Shown in pieces: positions 12,227-25,419 of a DNA stretch of 64,000 nucleotides. A model generated the notes under the pieces. It was not told the DNA's origin, made no database searches, and saw only the letters and a list, made by a program, of their open reading frames with translations. The position numbers and the translations under genes were made by a program. The stretch is from positions 85,528 through 149,527 of the forward strand of contig JAURVB010001896.1 in assembly GCA_033002965.1 (NCBI GenBank), given 5' to 3'. Numbering within the stretch: position 1 is the first letter of the stretch; every line of letters begins with the position of its first letter. This DNA comes from Piper betle (lineage: Eukaryota; Streptophyta; Magnoliopsida; Piperales; Piperaceae).

Positions 12227-13300
12227 GCCAAGTAAAATCCAAGGCCAAGGGGCGGCTGGTAGCCGCCTAGATGACCCAAGACCAGGGATGTCGGTTACCC
12301 ATTGAAAAGTGATTCTTTTTTATTTATTATAATTTTTTTATAGTATTAGGGCCGTCCAAGGCTAATGGGCGGCTAGACCTAGCCACCCTGGCCCTCGGGG
12401 TTGCCAGATCTGGCCGCCATAGGCCAAGAGATGGCCAGTGGCTAGCCGAATGACCCAAGACTAGGGTTTACTTATCGCTGAATGATCCTGTGTAAAGTTT
12501 TTTTATATTAAAAATTTTGTTATAGTATTGAGTTGAGTTTCATTTTTTGTTTGAGTGAAGATATTTTAGACAATGTAAATTTCCCCCCTTTTTCTGGTAA
12601 TTAGGCTTGATTTTGCCACCACATTTAATATAAAAATACTCTTTTTGTTAAAAAACTCATTTTCTAAATAGTTGATAGTTTAGATCCATTGGTGAATTTT
12701 ATGATATTTATTATTAAATGTGTTTTTCTACTTAATTTTTTAACTACCCCTTTATTGGTCATTGGTCCGGATAAGAAATTAGTTTTTAGTATGTATTGAC
12801 CAACCTAATCATTCTTTTAAATAAATAATAGAGTTAGCTGCCAACAACGATAGTAGTGGCGAATTGAGTAGTTGGATATTGTTAATACAGCCGGCTAGAC
12901 TCTACCAAGCTTGGATGAATTTGGTTGGGGATGGCTAGATGTGGCCATGTGATATTTTCAAATGAGTCCCATATCTAATATCTCTTGGAGTAAATCTGGT
13001 TTATTAGTAAGAATCATCACTTGACATTTAATAATTTTTTTAAAAAAAGATTTTGTTATATTGCACTTGGGATAGGTCATTACACGACATGATGGGTAAG
13101 ATCCGGCTTTGGCCACGAATGGTGAGAGCTAGCCGCTTCGGTCATGATTGGGGAGAGCCAGGTACCCTCTCCTAGTTTGATCAAATCTGTCCATCTCTAG
13201 TGAGATATGATGCCACCTATCAGATCTAGCCAAAGGCATTATACTAACATTTCCAATGAAATGAAGATATTATAGTAACATTTCCATAGTGGATTGTAAT
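12227..13300. other. Intergenic flank downstream of gene A
   Basis: No credible gene. Two diverged direct copies of a GGCCAAG...GATGACCCAAGAC(C/T)AGGG block lie at about 12241-12350 and 12415-12530, continuing the repeat interrupted by the copia element. The rest is AT-rich without recognisable domains. Confidence 0.5.
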
Positions 13301-13302
13301 AA

Positions 13303-13690
13303 CCACCCCCAAAATTAGTCCAACATCCATCATCTCTCACGGTAAGATAAAATAAACAAATAGGGATGTGCCTATAGATCTTCAACTTCATTAACTAACT
13401 TTGAAGAAATAATTAGACCCATCAATTTGTCCTTGGGCTGAGTTATTACAATTAGTATTAGCTAACTTAGGATTGTATTGGATGACGTGCTAAATGTAGA
13501 CTAGGAAGCTAGCCATGGGTAAGATGTAGAAATTCTTAGGACGAAATTTCATAAAAAATGGGTGCATTGCTATAACCCCCTAAAATTAGGCCTGCATCCA
13601 TCATCTTTTGAGGTAAGATCAAATATAAGTGGGATATGCTTATAATTCTTCGACTTGGCTAACTAACTTTTGAAGGAAGCCTATCAAAAT
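13303..13690. repeat. Dispersed repeat, tandemly started twice
   Basis: CCCCAAAATTAGTCC...CATCCATCATCT at 13307 restarts as CCCCTAAAATTAGGCC...CATCCATCATCT near 13573, about 268 bp later. The stretch between carries CTTCAACTTCATTAACTAAC and GTAGACTAGGAAGCTAGCCATGGG. A diverged copy of its right part lies inside intron 4 of genes B and C (38620-38820 and 53717-53917). It is probably LTR-derived or another small mobile repeat. Family not recognised. Confidence 0.6.
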
Positions 13691-14040
13691 TATTATAGTG
13701 ACATCCAACCTCTTTAAAGAAAAATTAGTATTTCATACTGAATAGTGCACAAATACCATTAAATTGATTAAATCATAAATAGAGCATTGAACTATCCAAG
13801 GTTTGTTATATCAAATGTCACCATTGTGTCAGCCAACCCTCTAAGAGAGATGTCGGAAATATAATTCCTCTGTGCACGTATTAAAAAAACTACATATCAC
13901 TGCATATTAAACTATGAACACACATAGTAAGAATGTATATGAGAATAATCATTTAGTTTGACTGTTTACTTTATTTATAGATTTCAATTGATAGCCTTGC
14001 ACACAAGTAATGCAATTATTACAAGTTAGAAGAAGCAAAA

Positions 14041-16611
<2,571 letters not shown>

Positions 16612-16612
<1 letters not shown>

Positions 16613-17043
16613 CGTGCATAATTTGTTTTCTAACAATTTGATAATAAACAATTTTATTTAGGAAAATTCAAGAACTTCCATTAGAACTGTTGTTATATAT
16701 TATATTAATTCAGGGACGAATCGTTTAATTTTCGTTTTATTATTAAGAGATTGATCGAGATGATTTGATGTTGCCATTGTTCCAAGGAAGTCATGTGGAC
16801 GATAGTTTTGAGAAATCAACGGATTACTTAAGGCAAACATATGAAAAGTTTTGTTTGTATGTTATTGTTTGGGGCATCTTGAAGGTGTTATTTATTAAAG
16901 AGAATATTTTGTTCTCTAGTGTTCTTTATAAATCATACTATTCCAATCTAAGGTGGTTTTTGAAATATGTTATCTTTTTTTCTTCTATTTTTAATAAGTT
17001 GAGTTGAGAGTTTAATGTAGTTTGCAATAGATAATGGAGATAA
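16612..17043. repeat. Conserved 5' flanking block shared by copies A, B and C
   Basis: Starting GCGTGCATAATTTG and ending GCAATAGATAATGGAGATAA, this block recurs at 40393-40785 and 55490-55880 with few changes apart from a roughly 50-bp internal indel. It shows that the duplicated gene copies carried their upstream DNA with them. A short open frame inside is not conserved as a gene. Confidence 0.8.
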
Positions 17044-17380
17044 CTATTAATTTAAAACTTAGACGAACACTTAAATTGCTAAAGAGGGAATTTCCAAGAA
17101 AAAAGAATGAAGTCAAAATAAGAGATTAAATTTGATGAAGAAAGTAAAAGAAAAACCTGGAGAATAAGGTACACCTAATGAAAAAATTCCTCAAATATCC
17201 TTACAATAAGTTAAAGAAATTTCTTATAAATCTTGTAAGTAGAAAATAATATAAATCTAATAAAAGTTTCATAGCTGCTCTGCATCAGAGTGTGGAGAGG
17301 ATTATTTGAACTTTCATTTTACTTTTCTTCTTTTGTTCATCTCTTTTGATAATCAATGTCTTTTTTATTTAAACTTGTTC

Positions 17381-18765
17381 TCTATTTTACTCTATTCTAT
17401 TGTGTATTTGATTTATCATGTCCAGGACAAGTTAAGTGGCATTTTATTGGATCCCACTTAATTCGGGCCATTTAGCCAACAATTTTCTAGATTAATAACC
17501 CTCGAGGTTGAGATCCCTCGAGTCAGTTTTTAAAATTAAGATCCATCACAAGTTGCCTTCGGGCCTATCATATAAATTCCAACCCAGACCTATATATGTA
17601 TAGTTTTCGAGTTTTCAGTGAGAGATGGAATGAGGGAAATTCGACAACCGTACTACGCGAGCGGGCACGTGCTAGTCAATAGCAGGTTTTGGAACTGGCG
17701 AGCGTCCACTCTATTCCCGCGGGATCCTGACAACTTCACTTTTGAGTTTCTCAAACCCGGAGAAGTGTGGAGGTTTACAAGTACTGTTGTGTAGCACTTG
17801 TCTAGACTTGTGGCAAAAAAGGGTACTGAAGGCGCGGCGCATGTCTGAGAGTACTCGGTCCTTGTACTCAGGGCTAGGAGTAATACAGAGCATGTAGAGG
17901 GCTGAGATAAATGAGAATGATTTTCCCGCGCAAAGGGATAGTTTAAATAGCCAAGGAAAGAGAATGTGATGGAAAGATAATGATATGGAAAGGGGACGCT
18001 GCGACCCAAGGGCGACAGCTCCTATTACTGGTATTGTGAGAGTTCTTGAAGAAGTATATGAGATTTTTATTCAACAGGAGGGTAAGCTCTCCTGTGCCAG
18101 ATTGATATTAGTTATTTTTTGGACCGGTAACACTCGTTACTAATGGTTTTCTATATATATATATAGGTGAGCACCTCGAGGAATGAGAACTATTGGGACT
18201 GCAGAGGAGTAGTCCAGAAATCGCGCACACAAGTACCTGCCGAGTGTATGTAGTGATGATGGCGTGTATTGAACTATGTTGATAAATTTGATATGCTATA
18301 ACTGTGAAACTATTATGAGCATTTTGCATGTGAATGGAAATGGAAATCGAAAAATGTGTAGGGTAAACTACGAAGCAAGGACAACTAGAATGCGATGGAA
18401 AATGAAATGTTTGGATTATATTTTGATGCCTGTTGATATAATTATATGATGTTTACTATTGACAAGGTAGCCCCTATTGCACTTTTAGGGGAGACCCTGT
18501 CTATTTTTTCGTAAAAAAGTAATGAATTTTCATTTGAATTCCTTGCTTGTTGCATTGTCTTATTTTTGCTTGCACATCATAGCATGCATGTAGGACTACG
18601 TTAGAACCCAAATATCTTATTCATACATTTCATGTTTGCACTTCCATCTTAAGATGTCGAGGGCAGATCTGGGTCAGCTTAACTGAATCCAGTAAATTAG
18701 AGAATGAATCGGTCGCCGGTGATATTTTTGTGTCGGTTCACATGTGAGCCGAACGGGGTGTTATA
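17381..18765 (+). repeat. Truncated Ty3-type LTR (3' half)
   Basis: Collinear with the right half of the LTR at 25420-28337 (from about 26985). It contains GTTAAGTGG...TATTGGATCCCACTTAA near 17435-17460, AACCCTCGAGG...GAGATCCCTCGAG, a GAGTTTCTCAAACCCGGAGAAGTGTGG block near 17740, and a terminal CGAACGGGGTGTTATA at 18765. The left half is missing and no primer site follows. Confidence 0.75.
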
Positions 18766-19300
18766 TTCGGGAGTTTGTCACAATCCGATGATTGATTCAG
18801 ATGACAGGGGAGTTTGCCACAACCCGATGATTGATTTTGATGACAAGGTTCCACCTGATGATTTAAGGGGAGTTTGATTCGTGATGATTTAAGGGGAGTT
18901 TGATTCGTGATGATTTAAGGGGAGTTTGCCACAACCTGATGATTGATTCTGATGACAGGGTTCCACCTGATGATTTAAGGGGAGTCTGATTCTGATGGGT
19001 TCCACCTAATGATTTAAGGGGAGTTTGATTCCTGATGATTTAAGGGGAGTTTGCCACAACATGATGATTGATTTTGATGGCAGGGTTCCACCTGATGATT
19101 TAAGGGGAGTTTGATTCTGATGACAGGGTTCCTCCTGATGATTTAAGGGGAGTTTGCCACAACCTGATGATTGATTTAAGGGATTTAAGGGGAGTTTGCC
19201 ATAACTTGATGATTGATTTAAGGGATTTAGGGGGATTTTGCCACAACCTGAAGATGTAAGGGGAGTTTGTCAGGTGGATGCTATTGCCAGGTGGATGCTG
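18766..19300 (+). repeat. Minisatellite with GATGATTTAAGGGGAGTTTG core
   Basis: About 530 bp built from irregular repeats of GATGATTTAAGGGGAGTTTG, alternating with GCCACAACCTGATGATTGATT and GACAGGGTTCCACCT modules. It starts directly after the LTR end and fades into AAGGGGAGATTG repeats near 19310. Copies vary in length and order, so it is a complex higher-order array. No coding role is apparent. Confidence 0.85.
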
Positions 19301-21050
19301 TTTGATGAAGGGGAGATTGCGGATTGAGATGTTGTCTGATGAAGGGGAGATTGTGGATTGAGATTCTCCATATGGTAGGGTGATTGAAATTCTCCATATG
19401 GCAGGGTGCTGAGAGAATCAGTTTGTTGGGGGCCAAAAGCATGAGAAATTTACCCATGTTCATTATTGTTCTAAACATGAAATTGATAGACAAACTCATT
19501 TACGTATTGATAATTCTGATTGAAATCGACAAAACAGAATTAACTGAAGTAATAGAAAAAACCCAAAATTTTAAATGAAATTATAAAATATAAATTCTAT
19601 ATTCGTTATAAAAAAATTATAACATTTTTATGATAAATTTTATTTTTGAATATGATATATAGATTTTAATTTACTTATTAGGTAATCATGTTCACTAAAA
19701 TAATATATATTTTTATTAAATAATTATAAAAATTAATTTTTTTAACAAGATAGAAAAATGGAAGGATTTAAGACAAAATAAGAAAAGAAAAGAAAAAGAA
19801 TATTATTTTTTTCTATCATGTGACCTATTATTTTCTATCTTGTGCTTGGTTGGAAAGAAAAAAATTTCAAAGCATCATTCTCATTTTCTATTATTTCCCT
19901 GCATTTTTTGTGACAAAATGATTGTAAAGGAGTTTTTCATCATCATGGAAAACCCCTTTTTTCCATAATTTTTTGTAAATTCAGTAAAGTGCACTTTTCT
20001 CGTGCTTTCTTTCTCTGTCTTACAATCCAAACAGATAAACATCAAATTTGATTCACAACATTATCACATCAGTCAAGTTTTAATAATATTTTCAAAATCA
20101 ATTCCTACATCCTTTGTGTTGGAAAAATTTCCATACCGGAAAAATATTTATATTTGCTTGTTTACCATGTTACATTTATTTTTATCCATTACACCTATTA
20201 AGTCCTATAGATCCTAATTGATGGGGAGGCTACGTTAGTTGAATAGAATATCAAACCTTGAACTTGTGGAGATTTTAATCTCACTACAAGGAAGGCCGCA
20301 ACCTCTGACTTATTGTGGTAATTTTTTTTTTGGTTTCTTTATTATAATCTGTAAGAAAACTTTGACCCAAAGGTATATAAGATTTTGTCCATCAAAATAG
20401 GACTGGATTTTGTGCCACTAATTTATTGATTTTCATATATTTACTGGTAATATAAATCCTGTGAAAGCTGAAAATGACCTTTGTTCAGATATTCTAATAC
20501 TTGAATTTTCAGCTTATAAAGTTAGAATAATTATTTACCAACTCTGCATATGTTTGTTTACTAGATAAAGGAAAATGGTTGGCGTAAAAAAGGCATCGGC
20601 CATCAAAAATTCTTGTCATTTGTAATTATATAGATCATATTTTGGGGTGTATGCCTTGCACCCTTTCGGTACCAAGTATCAGGTCAAGGAAAAGAGACAA
20701 TTAGTTTTTATTAGTTAATGTTTAGTACTGAACTATTTGTTGTTTGTTTAAAACAGAGGCCTGTGTTACATATTGGAGTAATTGACTCTGTTAAGCTTAT
20801 AATTTTGTCTAAATGAGAATAATTCTTTCAATGAAAAGAACACAATTCATGTTGCAATGTTGCTTTAAAAATGAGGAAGGAGTTATAATATAGTCTCTGT
20901 TACTGTGAAAGGTGTTGCTATTGGAACTTGATGTCCAATGATGATATATGATTGTCCACAATTAGTGAAATCTGAAAATATGGAAGTAGGAATTGCAACT
21001 CAGAACTTGGAGTTGGGCTTGATTAGATCCTAGAATTAAGATTTCTCATT
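19301..21050. other. AT-rich intergenic spacer
   Basis: No gene-like frame. A CACTACAAGGAAGG sequence at 20282 resembles a CACTA transposon end but has no confirmed partner. Otherwise nothing recognised. Confidence 0.4.
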
Positions 21051-22619
21051 TACCAAAAATATTGTTTATGCTTTCAACCAGTTGATGAAAGCCAGAAGGC
21101 AAGAGGTGGAAGAAAGAAGCACGTATCTAGTCTAGATCTTGGGCAAGATGGTCTTGTTTCTTGTCATTGAATGTCTATAGTCTCAGTTAGACTTTGACAA
21201 AATTTCCTTGTTGAACTCTTCAATCGCGCTCATCTAGACAAGGAGAAATTTCCTACAATGCCGCCCTTATGTGATAACAATTAAAAAGTGGTGTTTAGTT
21301 TACATTCATTTTTTGTTTGGATTAGACTCTCTAAGTTCTCAATCACCATTTTTTTCCTTTAAAGCCTTCATTTTTGAAATTTCTCACCCTGCTTTCACGG
21401 GGGGTTGTACTGGCTTACGGCTTCCGCTGCTACTAATTTGATGTCACACGGCTCTTCTTTGCTCACCCTCAACTCTGTGTGTCAGGTCAAGATCAAGGAT
21501 TTACTGATTACCTCTTATGGTTATTTTAATGCATATATTAATGCAAGCTTATAGTTATAGCAGCTAAAATGGTCTCCACTACATTCATTTTGAGTTATCT
21601 GTGGCCAGCTCTTTGCTCGTATAAATCTCTTATTACCCACATAGAAATTTAGCAGCAAGTGTTGAGTACTGTAGTATTCACTTTTTGTCTTAAAATTGTA
21701 TGAACAAATGTAAAATTTAGAGGTCAATTTTTTTGGGGTGTTTTTATATCTTTAAAGTTAGTTGAAAGAAATTTTAAATTCAGTTAAAGAAAGTCTATGG
21801 AAAAATTTTACAAAGCAACATTTTTTTATAAAAAATAAAAAAAAATTGGAGAAAATTTTAAAGACAAATGGATATAGAAAGACTATTATATTTTTATCTT
21901 ATTTTAATGTCGTTCAAACATGAAAGGAAAATTATTAAAATTTTTAAGTCATTTCGTTTCATTACATTTTTATATCATATAAATTCTTTTTGTCATTTAC
22001 ACTATTTTCATGACACCAAGCGAACTCTTAATAACTGATCCATTATAATTTATGGCAAACACAAAGGTTGGAACAGTTCAAGTAAAGAAGGTCATTCCCT
22101 GGCACTTAGAACATATATCCCACATCGTAGGGAATCATGGGTAAAGATCAATATATATATAGAAGGCAAGCCTTTCTAAAGTGACTAATCATTTTGGGCT
22201 AAGAGGTTTATGCCCCACACTTCAACACTGATAAGTGGAAGAAGTTCTAGAGGTGAAATTAGATACATAAATAAAACTACAAGCAAGGTGACAAAAGCTG
22301 ACTACTAAAGAATTTCAGGCACCTAATGTTGGGAAGGCATCATAAATTCAGCTAGCATCATCTCAACAAACTTATGGAAGACTTTATTCCTATACAACAC
22401 TATATGATCATGCTGATTCAAACTCCAATAGATCTTCTATATATTGTTTCCTGATAACAAATCTAGCTTTCTTTCTATAAGCTCTTGTTGAGTAAGCTGT
22501 TGTTGAGTAAGCCAAGAGTTTCCTGATAACATATCTAGCTTTCTTTCTATAAGCTATTGTTGAGTAAGCCAGGAGTTGTTAATATGAGTAAGCCATGAGT
22601 TGTGAATATCTTCAGTGCA
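21051..22619 (+). repeat. Duplicated spacer segment X1
   Basis: Matches 35033-36340 in the same orientation, starting at AAATATTGTTTATG and including GAAAGCC...GAAAGAAGCA, the ATCTAGACAAGG block, TGAGTTATCTGTGGCCAGCTC and ACTTATGGAAGACTTTATT. X1 has extra sequence, including tandem copies of TTGTTGAGTAAGCC near 22487-22570. No coding potential is evident. Confidence 0.75.
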
Positions 22620-22970
22620 AGAATATCTTATGAGCTCAAAAATAACATACAGTATTATTTTAAAAATAACAATTTCGTCCATTAATTATAATAATATAGG
22701 ATTAAGGCAATTTTTGTTACATATATCATAACTAAACTCATCCATGGTCACATACATCAATATAATTAAATGAAATAGATCAAGTATGAATGTGTAGCAT
22801 AAAAATTACATGTAATTTGATCTAAACATGCCTATTTTCAACTGGTCTAAATTTATGTGATCACCAAAATAGAATGAAATACAAACTAAATACTGTAACA
22901 AAAAAACTCCACTAAAGTAACATATCATTAAATGATACAACACCCAGATGAACAACATGCTCATGAAAGA
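22620..22970 (-). pseudogene. Copia fragment, left part (3' untranslated and pol end)
   Basis: Aligns to the intact copia element near 6590-6950, up to the codons for the last residues of the polyprotein. It carries many substitutions and is interrupted after CATGCTCATGAAAGA by the 11.26-kb composite. It resumes at 34232 without loss, apart from the 5-bp target duplication. Confidence 0.85.
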
Positions 22971-23147
22971 TGTAACACCCCGTTTCAGCTCACCCGTGAA
23001 CCGACCCGGAAATATCACCGGCGACCGAACCGTTCGCTAATCTACTAGATCCTGGTCGGCTTAACCGAATCTAGAGATTAGCGAACGGTTCGGTCGCCGT
23101 TGACATTTCCGAGTCGGTTCACGGGTGAGCCGAAACGGGGTGTTACA
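22971..23147. repeat. Palindrome of two opposed LTR ends
   Basis: Arms 22971-23043 and 23075-23147 are 73 bp each and match at about 69 positions, separated by 31 bp. The left arm is the end of M's 3' LTR and the right arm the last part of P's 5' LTR, otherwise lost. The crossover lies in a shared AGAT, suggesting a deletion or recombination joint. Confidence 0.85.
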
Positions 23148-23290
23148 GCAGTGGTATCAGAACCAACTCTTGGCATATGTTCTCTGATACAGAGCCAACT
23201 CTTGGCATATGTTCTCTGATACCAGCAATGGTATCAGAGCCAACTCTTGGCATATGTTCTTTGATACCAGCAGTGGTATCAGAGCTAACC
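23148..23290 (+). repeat. Primer-binding site and its tandem copies
   Basis: TGGTATCAGA(A/G)C, matching the 3' end of initiator tRNA-Met, begins at 23152, 23229 and 23274. The copies are joined by repeated AACTCTTGGCATATGTTCT(C/T)TGATAC units. The first lies 4 bp after the LTR end, as expected for a working primer site. Confidence 0.85.
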
Positions 23291-23454
23291 CTTGGTTGAT
23301 TAAGATGGTAGATGCGTTACAGGTTACATGTGTGCCGAAGCTGCTCCGAGCTGTTCTGACAGGTATTTTTCTGTTTTAATGTTTTTGATTGTAGATTTCC
23401 TTACAAATCGGTAGTGTGACAGGCGAGTAGACTAGAGCAGGAACTACTAGCAGG

Positions 23455-25348
23455 ATGGTGACACAGACTCGCCGGACGCAGACTAGGACCCCATCGCCTC
23501 CAGTAGCCAGACAGGACAGTCCTAGCCCTGTTCACAGTGACACTGCCTCCAGTCAACCTAAGACTGCCATGCCACCAGTAGAGCTCAGTGTGCCAGTTTC
23601 AGCTAGCTGACGTGGTGAGAGCCATCATCGAGACAGTCGCTGTGACCGAGATAGTCATCGTCACCGAGATAGTCGTCGGGACCGAGATAGTCAATGGGAC
23701 CGAGACAGTGGTCGTGACAATTACTGCAATAGAAGTAGTGGACAGGAGAGAGACGCAGCGATCACCAGGTTGGCGGAAGCTCAGATACAAATGCTGCAAA
23801 GTCAGGAAGAATTTAGGAGACAAATGCAGTGAGACCAAGAGGAATTCAGGAGAGAGCTCAGACAGATAGCCCTTTCTGTGGCCAGAACTGAGAAGAGACC
23901 AGCAGTGGGTGAAGAGGCACTGGGAGAGCCAGCAGTTTCCACAGACCTCGTGCTGCCGCCTCCTCCTTCCACCGCTGCAACAAAGGGCTACTCCAATGAC
24001 AGCTCCTCTATTTGCCCCACTTTAGGCGAGGATGAGACCGGACATCAGTGGAACTGCGGCAGTTGGTAGTGGGCAGACTGCAGGCGGAAGTGGAGCTGCA
24101 AGATTTGATGGTATACCAGCAGGTACAGGACCACAATTTCCTCGATATGAGCAAGGAGAAGGGTCAAACAGATCAGTGGATACGAGGAAATTGGAACTGT
24201 GGCAGTACGAAAAGTTTGTGAAGAATGGTGGACGACCTTTCTTTGGAAAGTTGGACGCGAAAGAGGCATTCTTGTGGATATCGTCAGCTATAGGAGTGTT
24301 TGACACTATGGCATGTCCCACGGAGCACCGTGTGTGCATTATCACAGGAGCATTCCAGGACGAAGCCAGGATATGGTGGAGTTTGGTCCAGAATTTTGTA
24401 TTCGCCCATCGTCAGCCCCAGGACATTACATGGGAGGAATTTAGGGCGGAATTCGATGGAAAGTATTTCCTGCCAAACATCAGGAAGAGAAAGGAACGAG
24501 AATTCCAGACGCTGAGGCAGGGACCCATGACAGTGGTACAATACGAGACTAGGTTTAGAGCTCTAGAGAGATTTGCACCAGACTTGGTGGTCACCGAAGA
24601 AAGAAGGATAGAGAGTTTTTACGAAGGCCTCCATCACGAGATCAGGATGGCCTATTTGGATAGGAAGTTTGCTACTTTCGGTGATGTTGTGAGAGCTGCA
24701 AGCGAGGCAGAATGAGTTATAGCGGCTAGATCTCGCCAGGATGTTGACCAGAGGCAACAACATTCGAGACCGAATCAGTCATAGCAGGGAGAACAGCAGA
24801 GACATCGGTCAGATGCACCAGTTGCCATGAGGGCTATGGATGCTCAAGTTCAGGGCTGCAGAGCACCCTTCTGTCAGAATTGCCGACGTCGTCATGGAGG
24901 TGAGTGCAGAGCAAGCACAGATGGATGCTACAGATGCGGTCAGCGAGGACATAGAGCTGCAGAGTGCAGAGTAGGCACAGACGTATGCTATAGTTGCGAT
25001 CAACCAGGGCATAGAGCTGCAACTTGTCCAATTGGCTATACCCAACAGGTGACACTCCCAGCACCTCCGCAGAAACTTACACTCCCAGCTCCCCAGCAAT
25101 AACCACAGCAGAGAGGCAGAGACCAACAGCCACTGAGGCAGCATCAAAGAGGACTTGTAGCTATCATGACAGGACAAGAACAACAAGCCTTGGATCAGAG
25201 AGGATTGCAAACAACACCACCACCAGGACCATCCATTTCGGTACCACCTTGGGCAGCAGGGATGGATGCAGCCACGATTGCTGAAGCACTAGAGGATATG
25301 ACAAACGTGATAGGTACGCACGCTTCTCACCTCGGATTCCACATTTAG
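23455..25348 (+). pseudogene. Gag of the Ty3-type element P, with stops and a frameshift
   Basis: Gag packages element RNA. An ATG at 23455 opens a frame with a Pro/Ser-rich start, a stop near 23608, an Arg/Asp/Ser-rich stretch and a coiled-coil-like AEAQIQMLQSQEEFRRQMQ, then another stop near 23830. After a frameshift near 24020-24060 the main retrotransposon gag domain runs from 24032 to 24715 (WWSLVQNF, TWEEFRAEFDGKYFLP, YETRFRALERFAPDLV). Two CCHC knuckles follow in frame near 24940-25025 (CYRCGQRGHRAAEC and CYSCDQPGHRAATC). In-frame stops lie near 24713, 24781 and 25100. Each stop in this gag can be explained by a C-to-T change (CGA, CAG or CAA). No protease, reverse transcriptase or integrase follows: the sequence goes straight to the polypurine tract. 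Confidence 0.88.
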
Positions 25349-25404
25349 TAGATAGCTACCAGAGTGAAACCTCCTTAATCTAAAATTTCGTGGACGAAAT
25401 TTTT

Positions 25405-25419
25405 ATAAGGAGGGAAGGT
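25405..25419 (+). other. Polypurine tract of element P
   Basis: ATAAGGAGGGAAGGT, preceded by AATTTCGTGGACGAAATTTTT, directly abuts the LTR start TGTCAAAACCC. This arrangement is typical of plant Ty3/gypsy chromovirus-like elements. Confidence 0.75.

Noticed and set aside
18766..19300. CRISPR-like array
   Set aside because: Repeat units vary in length, have no unique spacers of constant size, and the genome is a plant.
23588..23869. Separate Val/Thr-rich protein
   Set aside because: Out-of-frame reading of the Arg/Asp-rich repeat in gag. The correct frame gives the gag-like coiled-coil region.
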